64,000 nt of DNA, taken from the NCBI RefSeq assembly GCF_029320955.1, contig NZ_CP119757.1, positions 5,419,845 to 5,483,844 on the forward strand. The letters are read 5' to 3'. Below, in pieces: positions 1-9,037 of this stretch; position 1 is the first letter of the stretch, and each line of letters starts with the position of its first letter. The notes beneath the pieces were generated by a model, which was not told the DNA's origin, did no database searches, and saw only the letters and a list, made by a program, of their open reading frames with translations. Source of the stretch: Flavobacterium sp. YJ01. Lineage in GTDB: Bacteria > Bacteroidota > Bacteroidia > Flavobacteriales > Flavobacteriaceae. The position numbers and the translations under genes are program-made.

Positions 1-26
1 AGTACGATCCAGTCAAATAGCTGCAT
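1..26 (-). CDS. Sodium:solute symporter, N-terminal codons only (partial)
   Basis: Only the first eight codons lie inside the window, reading MQLFDWIV on the minus strand. A start of this type, directly downstream of a PIG-L deacetylase gene, is typical of SSS-family sodium:solute symporters in Flavobacterium, so the call rests mainly on remembered gene order. The ATG follows the stop of the 35-codon ORF at 30..137 by three bases, which suggests a co-transcribed trio of deacetylase, microprotein and transporter. The protein itself cannot be checked here. Confidence 0.45.
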
Positions 27-29
27 AGG

Positions 30-137
30 TTATGAGTATAATTGCATGATTAAAACGAAAATAGCAATGTAAATTGCATTAAATACTAAAACGTAAGTAT
101 AACTTTTTTTCCATTTTTTTGTTTTTTTCGTTTCCAT
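30..137 (-). CDS. 35-residue single-span membrane microprotein
   Basis: A short ORF starts three bases after the stop of the PIG-L gene and ends three bases before the next ATG. The product begins with a lysine-rich stretch (METKKTKKWKKSY) followed by one hydrophobic span (VLVFNAIYIAIFVLIMQLYS). This is the layout of a type II single-span membrane peptide with a positive cytoplasmic tail. The tight spacing on both sides argues that it is translated as part of the operon. Function is unknown. By position it could be an accessory subunit of the downstream symporter, but that is inference only. Confidence 0.55.
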   Translation of the reverse strand: METKKTKKWKKSYTYVLVFNAIYIAIFVLIMQLYS

Positions 138-140
138 ATT

Positions 141-2672
141 TTATTGCTTTAAATCTTGTTTAGGAGCTTCAATTGGCTGTTTCAAAGAAATAATATTCGA
201 TAGTAATCGATAAGCGCCAGAAACACCTTCTGGTAATTCTCTAAAGAAACTTAATCCAGTGTAAATGTAATATCCTTTTCCATATGGAGCTACTAATAAT
301 GCACCATCTTTTGCAGATTCTCCTTTATCATGAGAAGATATAATAGGAGTGAAGGCAGCATCATATTCATTTGGATAATACAATCCTTGTTCTTGTGTCC
401 ATCCTTGAAAATCTTTTTCAGAAATTTTGTTCGGAGTATTCAAAACGGGGTGATTTGGTGCTAAAAAAGTGATTTTTGCATTTTCTTCTGTAACACGATC
501 GTTTGATAATTTTAGCGGATATGGAGCAATTTTATCTGTTACCAGTTTTCCGTTAGTATTGTATTGCACAATCATATTTTTTCCGCCTTTTACAAAATTG
601 AATAAAATATTTTGTTTGTTAGCTAAAGCATTTACGGTATTGTACGCGCGAATTCCGGTAATAACGGTACTAAAAGAATCTAACTTTTCTGGTGTAATTT
701 CTTCTGGTTTTAAAATAGAAACCTTGTATCCCATTTGTGCTAAACTTTCTGGGACTTCATCTCCAGCACCCATAATATATGCGATGGCATCTCCAGAAGT
801 TTTTAAGTCAATTCTAATACATTTTGATTCAGCCGATTTTAAAACCATTTGTTTAGTTATATGATTAAAATCGATAATAGTTTGATCTTTATCAAAACGT
901 TTACCATCAACAGTTGCAATACTTTTCGCTATCACTTCTTCAGGATTCACTGGCGGTGTTACTTCAAAATAAAAGATTTGTTCATTGCCTTTTTTATCCA
1001 AATCAAACGGAATTTCTTTGGGAGAAACTGTCCAGCTTTTTGGTAATTCTAAATGTACATTTCCTTTTACATTATCTTTTCCTGCGCGAACTTTTACCGG
1101 AATCATTTTACTTTTTGTATCTCTAAAAATCAAAACTCTTTCTAGAATCGAAGTTGTAACATCAGGAACAATATCAACAAAATTGTACATTTCACCTTTT
1201 ACGCCATCGTTGTATTTGTAAACTACAGTGCGTTCAAACGGAATTTCTATATCGTTGATTTTTATATTAAAAACAACTTTAGTTTCTCTGATAATATCTG
1301 GAATTCCGATGTTTTCTTGGTTTGAAACCGTGTACATTCCAACCGTCGCTTTTTCTTTTAACCAATATGGCTGTGTATATTCTATATTTTCAGGAAGTTG
1401 AAGCTGAATATTTATTCTTTGATCATTATTATTTTTTAAAGGAATGTTTTGAGAAATAGTCTTATTATCAGGTAAAGTTTTTATGCTAACTAATTGCATA
1501 TCAACACTACATCTGTTAATAGCTTCAAGATAAAGTTTAAGTGTGCTTCCTGGCGTTGCTTCTTGTTCGTTTGCTACAGCTTCAAGATATAAACCAGAAC
1601 AAGATGCGATTATATTTTTTATTGCGTTAGATTTAATGCTTTTCCAATGATCGTCTTCTAGAGCTTCAATCATAGCATAAGCTTTTACCAAATCTGGAAT
1701 ACTTGCTGAAGGTTTGTTGAAATCGTATTTTGAAATAATAGACGAAATTAAATCACCGATTGGTTTTCCGTTTTTAACGCGGTTCCAGCTTGTATCAATT
1801 CCATCGAATAAATTATCTCGCTCTTTTGGAGTTTCACCGTTAATTAATTCTAGATATTCTGTTTCTTCACCACGAACTCCAGTGCTTCCAAAACCTTGAG
1901 ATTGATGACGGCTTCTGCTTAGAGCAGCAATTTCTTGATTCGATTTTCCTATTCCGTTATAATAAACACCAGTTTCTAGCTTTGTGAATTTAGACTTATT
2001 TGCGGCATCAAATTTTTCCTGACTTCCGTAAAACCACCAAGATGGATTGAAAAATTGGCGTTTTACCTGCCAAGGCGTAACATATTTTAATTGTTCAGGA
2101 TAAACTTTTGGATCGTTTGTCAATTTAAAACTTTGTACACTTAACATTGCAGATGAAGTATGATGTCCGTGCGTAGTTCCAGAAGAGCGATGATCGAATC
2201 TATTGATAATAATATCTGGCTGAAATTTTCTAATCGTCCAAACAACGTCGGCAAGAACTTTATTTTTATCCCAAATGTCTAAAGTTTCATCAGGATTTTT
2301 CGAAAAACCGAAATCATTTGCTCTTGAAAAAAATTGTTCGCCTCCGTCAATTTTTCGAGCTTCAATTAATTCTTGAGTTCTTATAACTCCTAATAATTCA
2401 CGTAATTGCGGTCCGATTAAGTTCTGACCACCATCACCACGAGTTAAAGACAAATAACCAGTTCTGGCATTCATATCATTTGCCAAATACGAAATCATTC
2501 GGGTATTTTCGTCATCTGGATGTGCGGCAACATATAAAACCGAACCTAAAAAGTTTAATTTTTTGATTTGATTGTAAATTTCAACTGAATTTAGTTTTTG
2601 TGGCTGCTGCGCAAATGAAATTTGAAAACTGATAAAAAATAAAAGAAAGATTTGAATCTGTATTTTTCTCAT
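141..2672 (-). CDS. Secreted PIG-L (LmbE-like) family deacetylase, 843 aa
   Basis: The protein starts with a cleavable signal peptide (hydrophobic residues 8-20, then AQQ). A PIG-L zinc-deacetylase domain follows, with the AHPDDE metal and catalytic motif at about residues 50-55 and a second His cluster (THGHH) near 170. PIG-L enzymes remove N-acetyl groups from amino sugars or related substrates. The chain is far longer than the usual 230-300 residue family member. The middle looks like beta-sandwich (NEW3-like) sequence, and the last 200 residues resemble a class I glutamine-amidotransferase-like fold without an obvious catalytic triad. This architecture recurs in Bacteroidetes next to SSS symporters and points to periplasmic catabolism of an amino sugar. 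Substrate unknown. A TATTTTTG -7 element lies at 2705-2712 upstream of the start. Confidence 0.85.
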   Translation of the reverse strand: MRKIQIQIFLLFFISFQISFAQQPQKLNSVEIYNQIKKLNFLGSVLYVAAHPDDENTRMISYLANDMNARTGYLSLTRGDGGQNLIGPQLRELLGVIRTQELIEARKIDGGEQFFSRANDFGFSKNPDETLDIWDKNKVLADVVWTIRKFQPDIIINRFDHRSSGTTHGHHTSSAMLSVQSFKLTNDPKVYPEQLKYVTPWQVKRQFFNPSWWFYGSQEKFDAANKSKFTKLETGVYYNGIGKSNQEIAALSRSRHQSQGFGSTGVRGEETEYLELINGETPKERDNLFDGIDTSWNRVKNGKPIGDLISSIISKYDFNKPSASIPDLVKAYAMIEALEDDHWKSIKSNAIKNIIASCSGLYLEAVANEQEATPGSTLKLYLEAINRCSVDMQLVSIKTLPDNKTISQNIPLKNNNDQRINIQLQLPENIEYTQPYWLKEKATVGMYTVSNQENIGIPDIIRETKVVFNIKINDIEIPFERTVVYKYNDGVKGEMYNFVDIVPDVTTSILERVLIFRDTKSKMIPVKVRAGKDNVKGNVHLELPKSWTVSPKEIPFDLDKKGNEQIFYFEVTPPVNPEEVIAKSIATVDGKRFDKDQTIIDFNHITKQMVLKSAESKCIRIDLKTSGDAIAYIMGAGDEVPESLAQMGYKVSILKPEEITPEKLDSFSTVITGIRAYNTVNALANKQNILFNFVKGGKNMIVQYNTNGKLVTDKIAPYPLKLSNDRVTEENAKITFLAPNHPVLNTPNKISEKDFQGWTQEQGLYYPNEYDAAFTPIISSHDKGESAKDGALLVAPYGKGYYIYTGLSFFRELPEGVSGAYRLLSNIISLKQPIEAPKQDLKQ

Positions 2673-2789
2673 GCTGTGGTTAATTGTTTTTCTTTTAAGT
2701 GCCTCAAAAATACTAATTATTTTATGGAAGACTATTTAAATGAAATGTTAATGGTTGTTATTGATTTCTAATTTTCACAATAAGCAACA

Positions 2790-2825
2790 AAAAAGCTGCC
2801 AGTTTTTATGCTGGCAGCTTTTTTT
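2790..2825 (-). terminator. Intrinsic terminator of the lipoprotein gene
   Basis: A perfect stem (AAAGCTGCCAG paired with CTGGCAGCTTT) with an 8-base loop and a T-run on the minus strand lies 27 bases past the stop codon of the gene at 2852. Confidence 0.85.
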
Positions 2826-2851
2826 ATAATTGAAAATGAGAATAAAATCTC

Positions 2852-4474
2852 TTATTTTAGTTTATTTTCAGTATCAACGTAGTTTCCTGTAATGGTTACG
2901 TTAGATCCTTTTGTTACTTTTCCGTAAATAGTAATGGTAGAACTATTACCGATAAAGTTGATTTTAGCACCACTGTTCAATGTTAAATTTCCCCAGATTA
3001 CTACCGATCCTTCTACGTTTAAAACAGATTCACTGTTTATAATAAGTTGCGTTGGATTAGTTTGCTGGTATTTTCCTTGAGATAAACTTCCTCTCATATT
3101 GAATGTACCTTTACTATTTAAAGTCAAATCACCAAGAACAGCAATTGAACCGCAATGCGTTAAAACAGCACCAGAATTTATAATAGCCGAATTGATAGCA
3201 GTTGCACCTTGATATGATTTAGTTTCATTAGAATTTAAAATCAAATTACTTCCTTGGTTGTATAAGCCATAAGTCGCGCAGCTTGCAAATGTAGTATTTG
3301 GTTTTTCAAGTTTAATGATTTTCAAACCACCTGTTCCACTTGCAACATAAATATAGTTTCCGCTAGATTTTACGTAGTTTGATGAACCTGCAATTCCTAC
3401 TGAACCAAGTAAATTAAGTTGTGTAGCAGATTGATAAACATTTAAGCCTAAAGCTCCATTTGCGATAAAAGCATAACCGTCATTAAAAGAAACAGCATTA
3501 GTTACATTATCTTCACCAGCAACAGGAATTGCAATAGTTTGTAATTTCGATCCGCTGTTGATATCGTAAATGCCTAGACCATTGCGACCTTCAGAAACAA
3601 AAAGTTTTGTTCCATCAATATCCATTGTTCTTTTAGCTCCACTAATATCGGTAGAAGTAGCAAAGCTTTTTTGAAGAGCCAATGTTGATTGATTGTAAAT
3701 ATTTACACCTTTTGTTCCGCTTAGAGTTACCACTTTATCACTTGTTAAAGCTATAGAACGTAAATCTGCTAAAGCAACTTTTCCTGTCACAGCTTTGGTT
3801 GAAGTGCTTAATTTAAATAAGCTTCCATTATCTCCTGTAACAGCAAAATAATTTGTTGTATTTGCAGCAACATCTGTTGTTACTCTGCTTTCTAAATAAT
3901 TTGTTGTTAAAGTATTGGTAAGTAATCCAGAATTTAAAGTCATATTAAAAACAATTGCTGGATTTCCTGCAAGTTGAGAATCTTTATCTACATCTTTTGC
4001 CGCACCGATAATTAAATTTCCGTTAACATAAGTAAGCGAAGTAATATCGGTATTTGGAATCAAAGCCGAAGTAACTAATTTAGGCTTGTAAGGATCAGAA
4101 ACATCAATAACATCGATGGCTCCAGAGTAAACATCACCTCTTGTAATATAAGAAACGTAAGCATAATTACCATTTACTGTTACGTGGCTCGCCTGAAGTG
4201 TCCTTCCATTAGCATCAACTGGCGGTTTTACTTCCGCAATTTGAACTAAAGGTAAAGTTGTGTTAGTTGTTTCGGCAGATTTACCGGTTGCTGAAACATT
4301 TTCGATTGAAATAACACCCGAATTAGTTAGGTCAAGTCTCTGATTTAAGGCAGTTTGATCTGAGTTAATTGTAATGTTATTTACCGATTGGTTGTCGTTT
4401 CCATCATTATTATCGTCACAACCTATTAAAAGTGACATTGCTAAAAATGAAAATAAATAAACATTCTTTTTCAT
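2852..4474 (-). CDS. LVIVD-repeat beta-propeller surface lipoprotein, 540 aa
   Basis: A lipoprotein signal peptide ends in the lipobox LLIGC, with Cys19 as lipid anchor and acidic DDN residues after it, the usual pattern for surface-exposed lipoproteins in Bacteroidetes. Residues of about 85-390 contain repeated blades of the type IDVIDVSDPYKPKLV and GNYIYVASGTGGLKIIKL, characteristic of LVIVD-type beta-propellers. The last 140 residues (for example GDLTLNSKGTFNMRGSLSQG and NSESVLNVEGSVVIWGNL) look like a right-handed beta-helix or bactofilin-like stack. No enzymatic motif is visible; a structural or binding role at the cell surface is likely. It is monocistronic, with its own promoter (4507..4536) and terminator. 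Confidence 0.75.
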   Translation of the reverse strand: MKKNVYLFSFLAMSLLIGCDDNNDGNDNQSVNNITINSDQTALNQRLDLTNSGVISIENVSATGKSAETTNTTLPLVQIAEVKPPVDANGRTLQASHVTVNGNYAYVSYITRGDVYSGAIDVIDVSDPYKPKLVTSALIPNTDITSLTYVNGNLIIGAAKDVDKDSQLAGNPAIVFNMTLNSGLLTNTLTTNYLESRVTTDVAANTTNYFAVTGDNGSLFKLSTSTKAVTGKVALADLRSIALTSDKVVTLSGTKGVNIYNQSTLALQKSFATSTDISGAKRTMDIDGTKLFVSEGRNGLGIYDINSGSKLQTIAIPVAGEDNVTNAVSFNDGYAFIANGALGLNVYQSATQLNLLGSVGIAGSSNYVKSSGNYIYVASGTGGLKIIKLEKPNTTFASCATYGLYNQGSNLILNSNETKSYQGATAINSAIINSGAVLTHCGSIAVLGDLTLNSKGTFNMRGSLSQGKYQQTNPTQLIINSESVLNVEGSVVIWGNLTLNSGAKINFIGNSSTITIYGKVTKGSNVTITGNYVDTENKLK

Positions 4475-4506
4475 AAAATTTCGATTTGAGTTTTAAAAAT
4501 TTGCTG

Positions 4507-4536
4507 CAAATATATATCATAATCACATTAAACAAA
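4507..4536 (-). promoter_or_regulatory. Bacteroidetes-type promoter for the lipoprotein gene
   Basis: On the minus strand TTTG (4533-4536), an 18-base spacer and TATATTTG (4507-4514) match the Bacteroidetes -33/-7 consensus and lie about 33 bases upstream of the start codon at 4474. Confidence 0.75.
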
Positions 4537-4628
4537 GGTTAATATTTAAAATAACTCAATAGAAGCCATTGTTGTTCAGTGATTTATATTGAAGTTACAA
4601 TATTTTGACAAAACTTCAAAACCAAAAA

Positions 4629-4665
4629 AGCAAAAAAAAAGAGAGTATCGTTTCTGATACTCTCT
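4629..4665 (-). terminator. Intrinsic terminator of the His-rich protein gene
   Basis: A perfect 10-bp stem (AGAGAGTATC with GATACTCTCT), a six-base loop and a long T-run on the minus strand lie just past the stop codon at 4690. Confidence 0.85.
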
Positions 4666-4689
4666 ATCGCTAAAAATTAACATTTAGCA

Positions 4690-5202
4690 TTATCTTCTTC
4701 CTCGACCGTGATCGTGATCATCATGGTGATGGTGGTCATCATGTCTATCGCGATGTTTATCATGCTTGTCATGCTTATCATAACGTTTGTAATCTCTACG
4801 ATCATTATAACCGTAAACAGGTCTTGGTTTATACGGTCTTTGTGGTGCGCCATGATATCCTTTATAGTATTTTACTCTATGGCGATCAAAGTAAGTGTAA
4901 GGCGTTCTTCCGTGATAGTCAGTTAAAACAACTTTATAACCTCCATACAAATCATAGTTTCTGTATTGTCTTGGTAAATAGGTTGTTCTAACCCATTTTC
5001 CTCCTCCAAAATAAATAAACTGCGAAGCTCTTACATCATAATATGCTTCGATATCTGGCAAGTAGTAATATTCCATCTGAGAATATCCTGCTGGTCCCCA
5101 AGCTGGTGGAGTACCTATATTAACGTTAATCGATACTTGGGCTTGCGTGGCATTTGCAACCATTAGAAATAATCCGGCGATTGCTAATTTTATCGTTTTC
5201 AT
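4690..5202 (-). CDS. Small secreted protein with Asp/His-rich tail, 170 aa
   Basis: A signal peptide (residues 1-21, ending TQAQ) precedes a Tyr- and Gly-rich domain with YYYLPDIEAYYDV and FIYFGGGKWV motifs, found in many short uncharacterised Bacteroidetes envelope proteins. Residues from about 120 on are almost entirely Arg, Lys, Asp and His, ending in a KHDKHDKHRDRHDDHHHHDD run. Such a tail could bind divalent metals, but nothing proves it. The gene is monocistronic. A pair of direct repeats at 5271-5304 upstream may be a regulator site. No catalytic motif is seen, and no family name can be given with confidence. Confidence 0.7.
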   Translation of the reverse strand: MKTIKLAIAGLFLMVANATQAQVSINVNIGTPPAWGPAGYSQMEYYYLPDIEAYYDVRASQFIYFGGGKWVRTTYLPRQYRNYDLYGGYKVVLTDYHGRTPYTYFDRHRVKYYKGYHGAPQRPYKPRPVYGYNDRRDYKRYDKHDKHDKHRDRHDDHHHHDDHDHGRGRR

Positions 5203-5270
5203 CTTTTTTTAATTTTTTAATGTTAATCTTGTTTAGGGATATTCACATACTGTGCCAAAAAAAATAATTA

Positions 5271-5304
5271 TGCATTTTGTCGAGCAAAAAATGCATTTCG
5301 TCGA
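5271..5304 (-). promoter_or_regulatory. Tandem direct repeat, possible response-regulator operator
   Basis: TGCATTTTGTCGA (5271-5283) and TGCATTTCGTCGA (5292-5304) are 12/13 identical and start exactly 21 bases apart, two helical turns. They lie about 70-100 bases upstream of the start codon at 5202, suitable for an activator. Same-face direct repeats of this type are typical of LytTR-domain regulators. The identity of the binding protein is inferred. Confidence 0.5.
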
Positions 5305-5382
5305 ATTATTTTTTGATTTGTTTAACGCTTAATTTTCTGATATTAAGTGTTTTATTTAAAGATGAAAATTTTGAAAAAAAAA

Positions 5383-7212
5383 TTACTGATAATTGACAAC
5401 TCTAGGCTTATTTAACTCAAAACTTTGCATTCTATAATCTGTAGTTTCAAATGTATTTGTCTTAAATACATTATCTCCTTGCTGCGGAATGCTCGGGTAA
5501 TAAGAAATTGAAAGCTGAAAAGAACTGAAAACCAAATAATCATTGCTTACCAGTAAACCTAAAGTAATTTTAGAATATGGCTTACTTTTGGTCATAGCGA
5601 TTTCTGGACTTCCTAAAACGGCTATCGCGTAATTAAAAAACGGATTTAAACGAAAACCTAATAAAGAATGGGGAGAGTAGGTTTGTGTTTGAAGTGAAAG
5701 AACGGCTTTGCTGGTTCCGTACAAAGCTGTATTAAAGCCCGCTAAACCATTTTGTTCGTTAATATTAAGCTGATCTCCCATAACATCATCACGATTTATT
5801 CCAACAACAAATTTCGGATTTACGAATTGTCTTAGTTTCCAATTTCCAATACTGTATAATTTGGTAAAGTAATTTGATTCAAATAAAAATGCCGTTTGAT
5901 AGGTTTTAGATTGATGAAAATAAGTCCCTGCTTCAAAGTTCATACTTAAGAAACCTAAACGGTAATAATTTCCAAACGAAAATTGTGCTCCAACATACGG
6001 TCGCCAAAAAGTGTTTTTATATTGATAGCCAAACGTAAGTCCATAAACTCTTCCTATCGGAACGTCTTCGGTTTGGCCATTTCTAAAAATATATCGATCC
6101 TGAATAAATTTTCTAGTATTTAATCCAATACCACTTAAAATAAGTTTTTCGTCCGAATAAAAATTATCAGGATCGTAAAGTTCTGTTGGAGTTTCGGTGA
6201 AATTTTTATTCAGAAAACGTCCAGTCACAACTAGATTTGTAATGGCTTCGTGCGTGTCTTCAAACAATTTAAAAGCTCGTCCTGCCCAAAAATCCTGAGA
6301 TTTATATTTTACTGGCTGAAAGGCGTATGTAAGATCTGGTGCCTGAAGTGTATCTCTTCTATAATATTCATCTACATAAACACCGCCAGCCCATTTTGTT
6401 AGAGGTGAATAAAAATCTCGTTCTACATTAATACTTTTAATATAATTGTTATCCAAATCCATTCTATAATGCAGAACGGTACCGATGAAAGTGTTTTTTA
6501 TATTTGGAACAGTATAAGTAGCTTCGTTTGCATTTCTGCCATCATCAAAACGGTTGGTAAAACGGTATTCAAGCTGTTGTCCTGAACCAAAAAAATCTTT
6601 CTCTTTAAAACCTATAGAAACCTGATTGCTAGAAATTGAAAATCTCGGAATTGTACTCCAAGAATCCAATACACGAATGGTAACGTCTACAGAATCTGAC
6701 GCAGCACCAACAGTTTGATTAGAAATACGAACAGCGGTAACGTAACGCTGCGCACGAATTAAACGCTCAGATTCCAGAATTTTGTACGTATCGTAAGGAG
6801 TATTTCTTTTAAAAAGCAATAAATTATAAATGGCTATTTTTTTTGTTTTTAAATGAAGTCTATTTCCTGTTCTTTCTCCCCAATTTTTAGGCATTTGTGC
6901 TGTATCTGCAACTGAATATCCAAAAGGATCTAATGTAATAATATTAATTTTACGAATAATTTTTCCGTCGTAATGCGTTGAATCTATCGGAACAAGTAAT
7001 TCTTCTTTTTTCTTTGGTTTTTTAGATCTAAAAAATAGCTTATGCATAGTTTGCGTAAACTTATTTTTTTTAGAATAGTTCCTAATTCGGTTATAAATTT
7101 CAGTAGTGTCTTTTTTTACAGGATCTTTTTTGGTCTTACTTATCTGAGCATATCCTCCTTGTAAACACAAGCACAATAAAATAAGAAACAATATTTTTTT
7201 GTTTAAAGACAT
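5383..7212 (-). CDS. Outer-membrane beta-barrel surface-antigen protein (BamA/TamA-like), 609 aa
   Basis: A signal peptide (residues 1-22, ending GGYAQ) is followed by a Lys-rich linker, a POTRA-like region at about 80-185 (KIIRKINIITLDPFGYSV; LIRAQRYVTAVRI; VDVTIRVLDSWSTIPRF) and then a long alternating hydrophobic/aromatic region typical of a 16-strand barrel. The order POTRA then barrel places it in the Omp85/surface-antigen superfamily. It has only one or two POTRA units, so it is shorter than BamA and more like accessory TamA-type or patatin-linked barrels. It probably sits in the outer membrane and handles protein or lipid insertion or export; substrate unknown. Confidence 0.7.
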   Translation of the reverse strand: MSLNKKILFLILLCLCLQGGYAQISKTKKDPVKKDTTEIYNRIRNYSKKNKFTQTMHKLFFRSKKPKKKEELLVPIDSTHYDGKIIRKINIITLDPFGYSVADTAQMPKNWGERTGNRLHLKTKKIAIYNLLLFKRNTPYDTYKILESERLIRAQRYVTAVRISNQTVGAASDSVDVTIRVLDSWSTIPRFSISSNQVSIGFKEKDFFGSGQQLEYRFTNRFDDGRNANEATYTVPNIKNTFIGTVLHYRMDLDNNYIKSINVERDFYSPLTKWAGGVYVDEYYRRDTLQAPDLTYAFQPVKYKSQDFWAGRAFKLFEDTHEAITNLVVTGRFLNKNFTETPTELYDPDNFYSDEKLILSGIGLNTRKFIQDRYIFRNGQTEDVPIGRVYGLTFGYQYKNTFWRPYVGAQFSFGNYYRLGFLSMNFEAGTYFHQSKTYQTAFLFESNYFTKLYSIGNWKLRQFVNPKFVVGINRDDVMGDQLNINEQNGLAGFNTALYGTSKAVLSLQTQTYSPHSLLGFRLNPFFNYAIAVLGSPEIAMTKSKPYSKITLGLLVSNDYLVFSSFQLSISYYPSIPQQGDNVFKTNTFETTDYRMQSFELNKPRVVNYQ

Positions 7213-7290
7213 TAGGATAATTATTCTGCAGATAGTTATATTAGTTATGAATGTAAGAAATAATAAAGAGATTATTGAAATTCCCTTTGT

Positions 7291-8391
7291 TTAATTTTCG
7301 GCTGTAGCTTTTTTTGCTCGCCATCTAAATTTTCGAGGTACGTGATTTCCCATCAAATAGCCCCAAGGAGCGAGAGATTCAATTCTGTCAAATATGATTT
7401 TTAAGATTGCTAGGAGCGGAATTGCTAAAAACATTCCGGCAATTCCAGCAGCCGCGCCTCCAACAATAATTCCCATAATAGATACAAATGCATTGATTTC
7501 TACTTTCGAATTGATAATTAGAGGAACCAACAAATTATTGTCTATAAACTGAACAATTATATTAACGATAAGAATTCCTAATATCATAGAAAATTCAGCA
7601 GATCCGGTTAATGAAGCCAAAACAGTAATAATTCCAGCAACTAAAATTCCGATGTAAGGAATTAAGTTTAAAATTCCCGTTATCAAACCTAATAAAATAA
7701 AATATTTAATTCCGATAATCCATAATCCCAAACTTGTCAGAACCGATACTACAATCATTTCGATAATCAAACTAACAATATAATTGTTTATTGAAACTTT
7801 AATCTGAGAAAGAATATCAACTAAAACAGGATGATTTTCTTTTCGAACTAATTTTGCTAGAAACAGTTTAAAGTGTTCTTTATATATTAAAAACAGAAAT
7901 GTATAAATGATTATTATAGTGCTGTCTAAAAGCACATCACTTATTGATATAATAAATGAGCCTAATTTAGCTTGACCAGTTTTTACAGAATCTTTGGTCA
8001 TATTATCTAAATATTTCTTTTGATCTCCGATGCTAATCTGAAAATTCTCCCTAATAAACTTATGAATATCAATTATAAAAGAGTTGGCATTCTTTTTTAT
8101 AGTCTCGAAATCATTTGCCATATTCGTTACTTGATAAGATATAAAAACCAAAATTCCGATTATAACCGATAGAAAAATTAATAGACATATAATTCCTGCA
8201 AGATGTCTAGGAAACTTTAATTTAGTATTCAAAAAAGTAAAAATAGGCAACAATAATACGGCAAACAAAAATGCCAGTAAAACAGGAGTTAAAATATCTT
8301 TTCCGACACAAAAAATAAAAGCAAAACAAATTAAAGTTACAAGAATAAAGGCAAGTTTTGCATAAAAAGGTAAAGTAATAGGTCGAGTCAT
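7291..8391 (-). CDS. AI-2E family transporter (PerM/TqsA-like), 366 aa
   Basis: Seven to eight hydrophobic segments are arranged as two or three N-terminal spans, an extracytoplasmic stretch at about 95-140, and a C-terminal bundle with LLGLITGILNLIPYIGILVA and the later GGAAAGIAGMFLAIPLLAI. This is the signature of the AI-2E exporter family. Members export autoinducer-2 or act in sodium/proton exchange, and substrate cannot be predicted by sequence alone. The length is normal for the family. It lies between a barrel gene and an MscS gene on the same strand, with gaps of about 80-105 bases, so separate transcription is possible. Confidence 0.85.
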   Translation of the reverse strand: MTRPITLPFYAKLAFILVTLICFAFIFCVGKDILTPVLLAFLFAVLLLPIFTFLNTKLKFPRHLAGIICLLIFLSVIIGILVFISYQVTNMANDFETIKKNANSFIIDIHKFIRENFQISIGDQKKYLDNMTKDSVKTGQAKLGSFIISISDVLLDSTIIIIYTFLFLIYKEHFKLFLAKLVRKENHPVLVDILSQIKVSINNYIVSLIIEMIVVSVLTSLGLWIIGIKYFILLGLITGILNLIPYIGILVAGIITVLASLTGSAEFSMILGILIVNIIVQFIDNNLLVPLIINSKVEINAFVSIMGIIVGGAAAGIAGMFLAIPLLAILKIIFDRIESLAPWGYLMGNHVPRKFRWRAKKATAEN

Positions 8392-8496
8392 TTTTTAATG
8401 AGGTTTAGCTAGATTTATTAAACAAATATTACACTTTATTTGTCTTTTTATGTTCTAGCTTTTTAGCCTGCACTTATAAAATTCCCATTCTATATT

Positions 8497-9027
8497 TTAA
8501 TCAAAAAATTCTCTTTCTTCGTATTTGGCAGGGATTATAGAAATTCCTTTTTGAAGCAAAAGGTTGTTCGGAAAGATTATTTTTTCTCCTTCTTTTGTTT
8601 TTAAACTTACATGAAAAGTATTAATGTCTTCAATTTCAGCTTCAATAGGGAAATCTTTATCGTGAATTTTTATGGTATCTCCAATTCTAAAAGGAAAAGA
8701 GAAAAATAAAATCATTCCAGAAGTCACATTGCTTAAAATAGACCATTGTGCAAACATTGCCACGCCTATAACAGTTGCGATAGAAGAGATTGTGAAGAAA
8801 ATATCCTCTGTTTGAACGCCCCAGATTACGATTAAACTTGTTGTTACCAAGATGTTCATCAAAATATTAATGTATTTGATAACCAAATTGGTTCGATGCT
8901 CGAATAATTGACTTGTAGCAGCAAAACGTCTTATTAAATTAGCAATTACTACTCGAAGAACAATTAATACAACAATAAGAATTAGGGTTACTAATATTTC
9001 GCGACTATACTCTTTAAAAGAAAACAT
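8497..9027 (-). CDS. Small mechanosensitive channel (MscS family), 176 aa
   Basis: Three membrane segments fill residues 10-105; the third contains the pore-lining pattern (IATVIGVAMFAQWSILSNVT). They are followed by the beta domain with FFSFPFRIGDTIKI and FPNNLLLQKGISIIP. The C-terminal vestibule of E. coli MscS is missing, so this is the short form of the family. It would open under membrane tension to release solutes. It is the last gene of the operon 11906-8497, starting ten bases after the Maf gene. Confidence 0.85.
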   Translation of the reverse strand: MFSFKEYSREILVTLILIVVLIVLRVVIANLIRRFAATSQLFEHRTNLVIKYINILMNILVTTSLIVIWGVQTEDIFFTISSIATVIGVAMFAQWSILSNVTSGMILFFSFPFRIGDTIKIHDKDFPIEAEIEDINTFHVSLKTKEGEKIIFPNNLLLQKGISIIPAKYEEREFFD

Positions 9028-9037
9028 ATTTAAATTT

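Noticed and set aside
469..864. Long open frame on the plus strand within the PIG-L deacetylase gene
   Set aside because: It lies wholly antisense to a well-supported gene with catalytic motifs; a shadow frame from codon bias.
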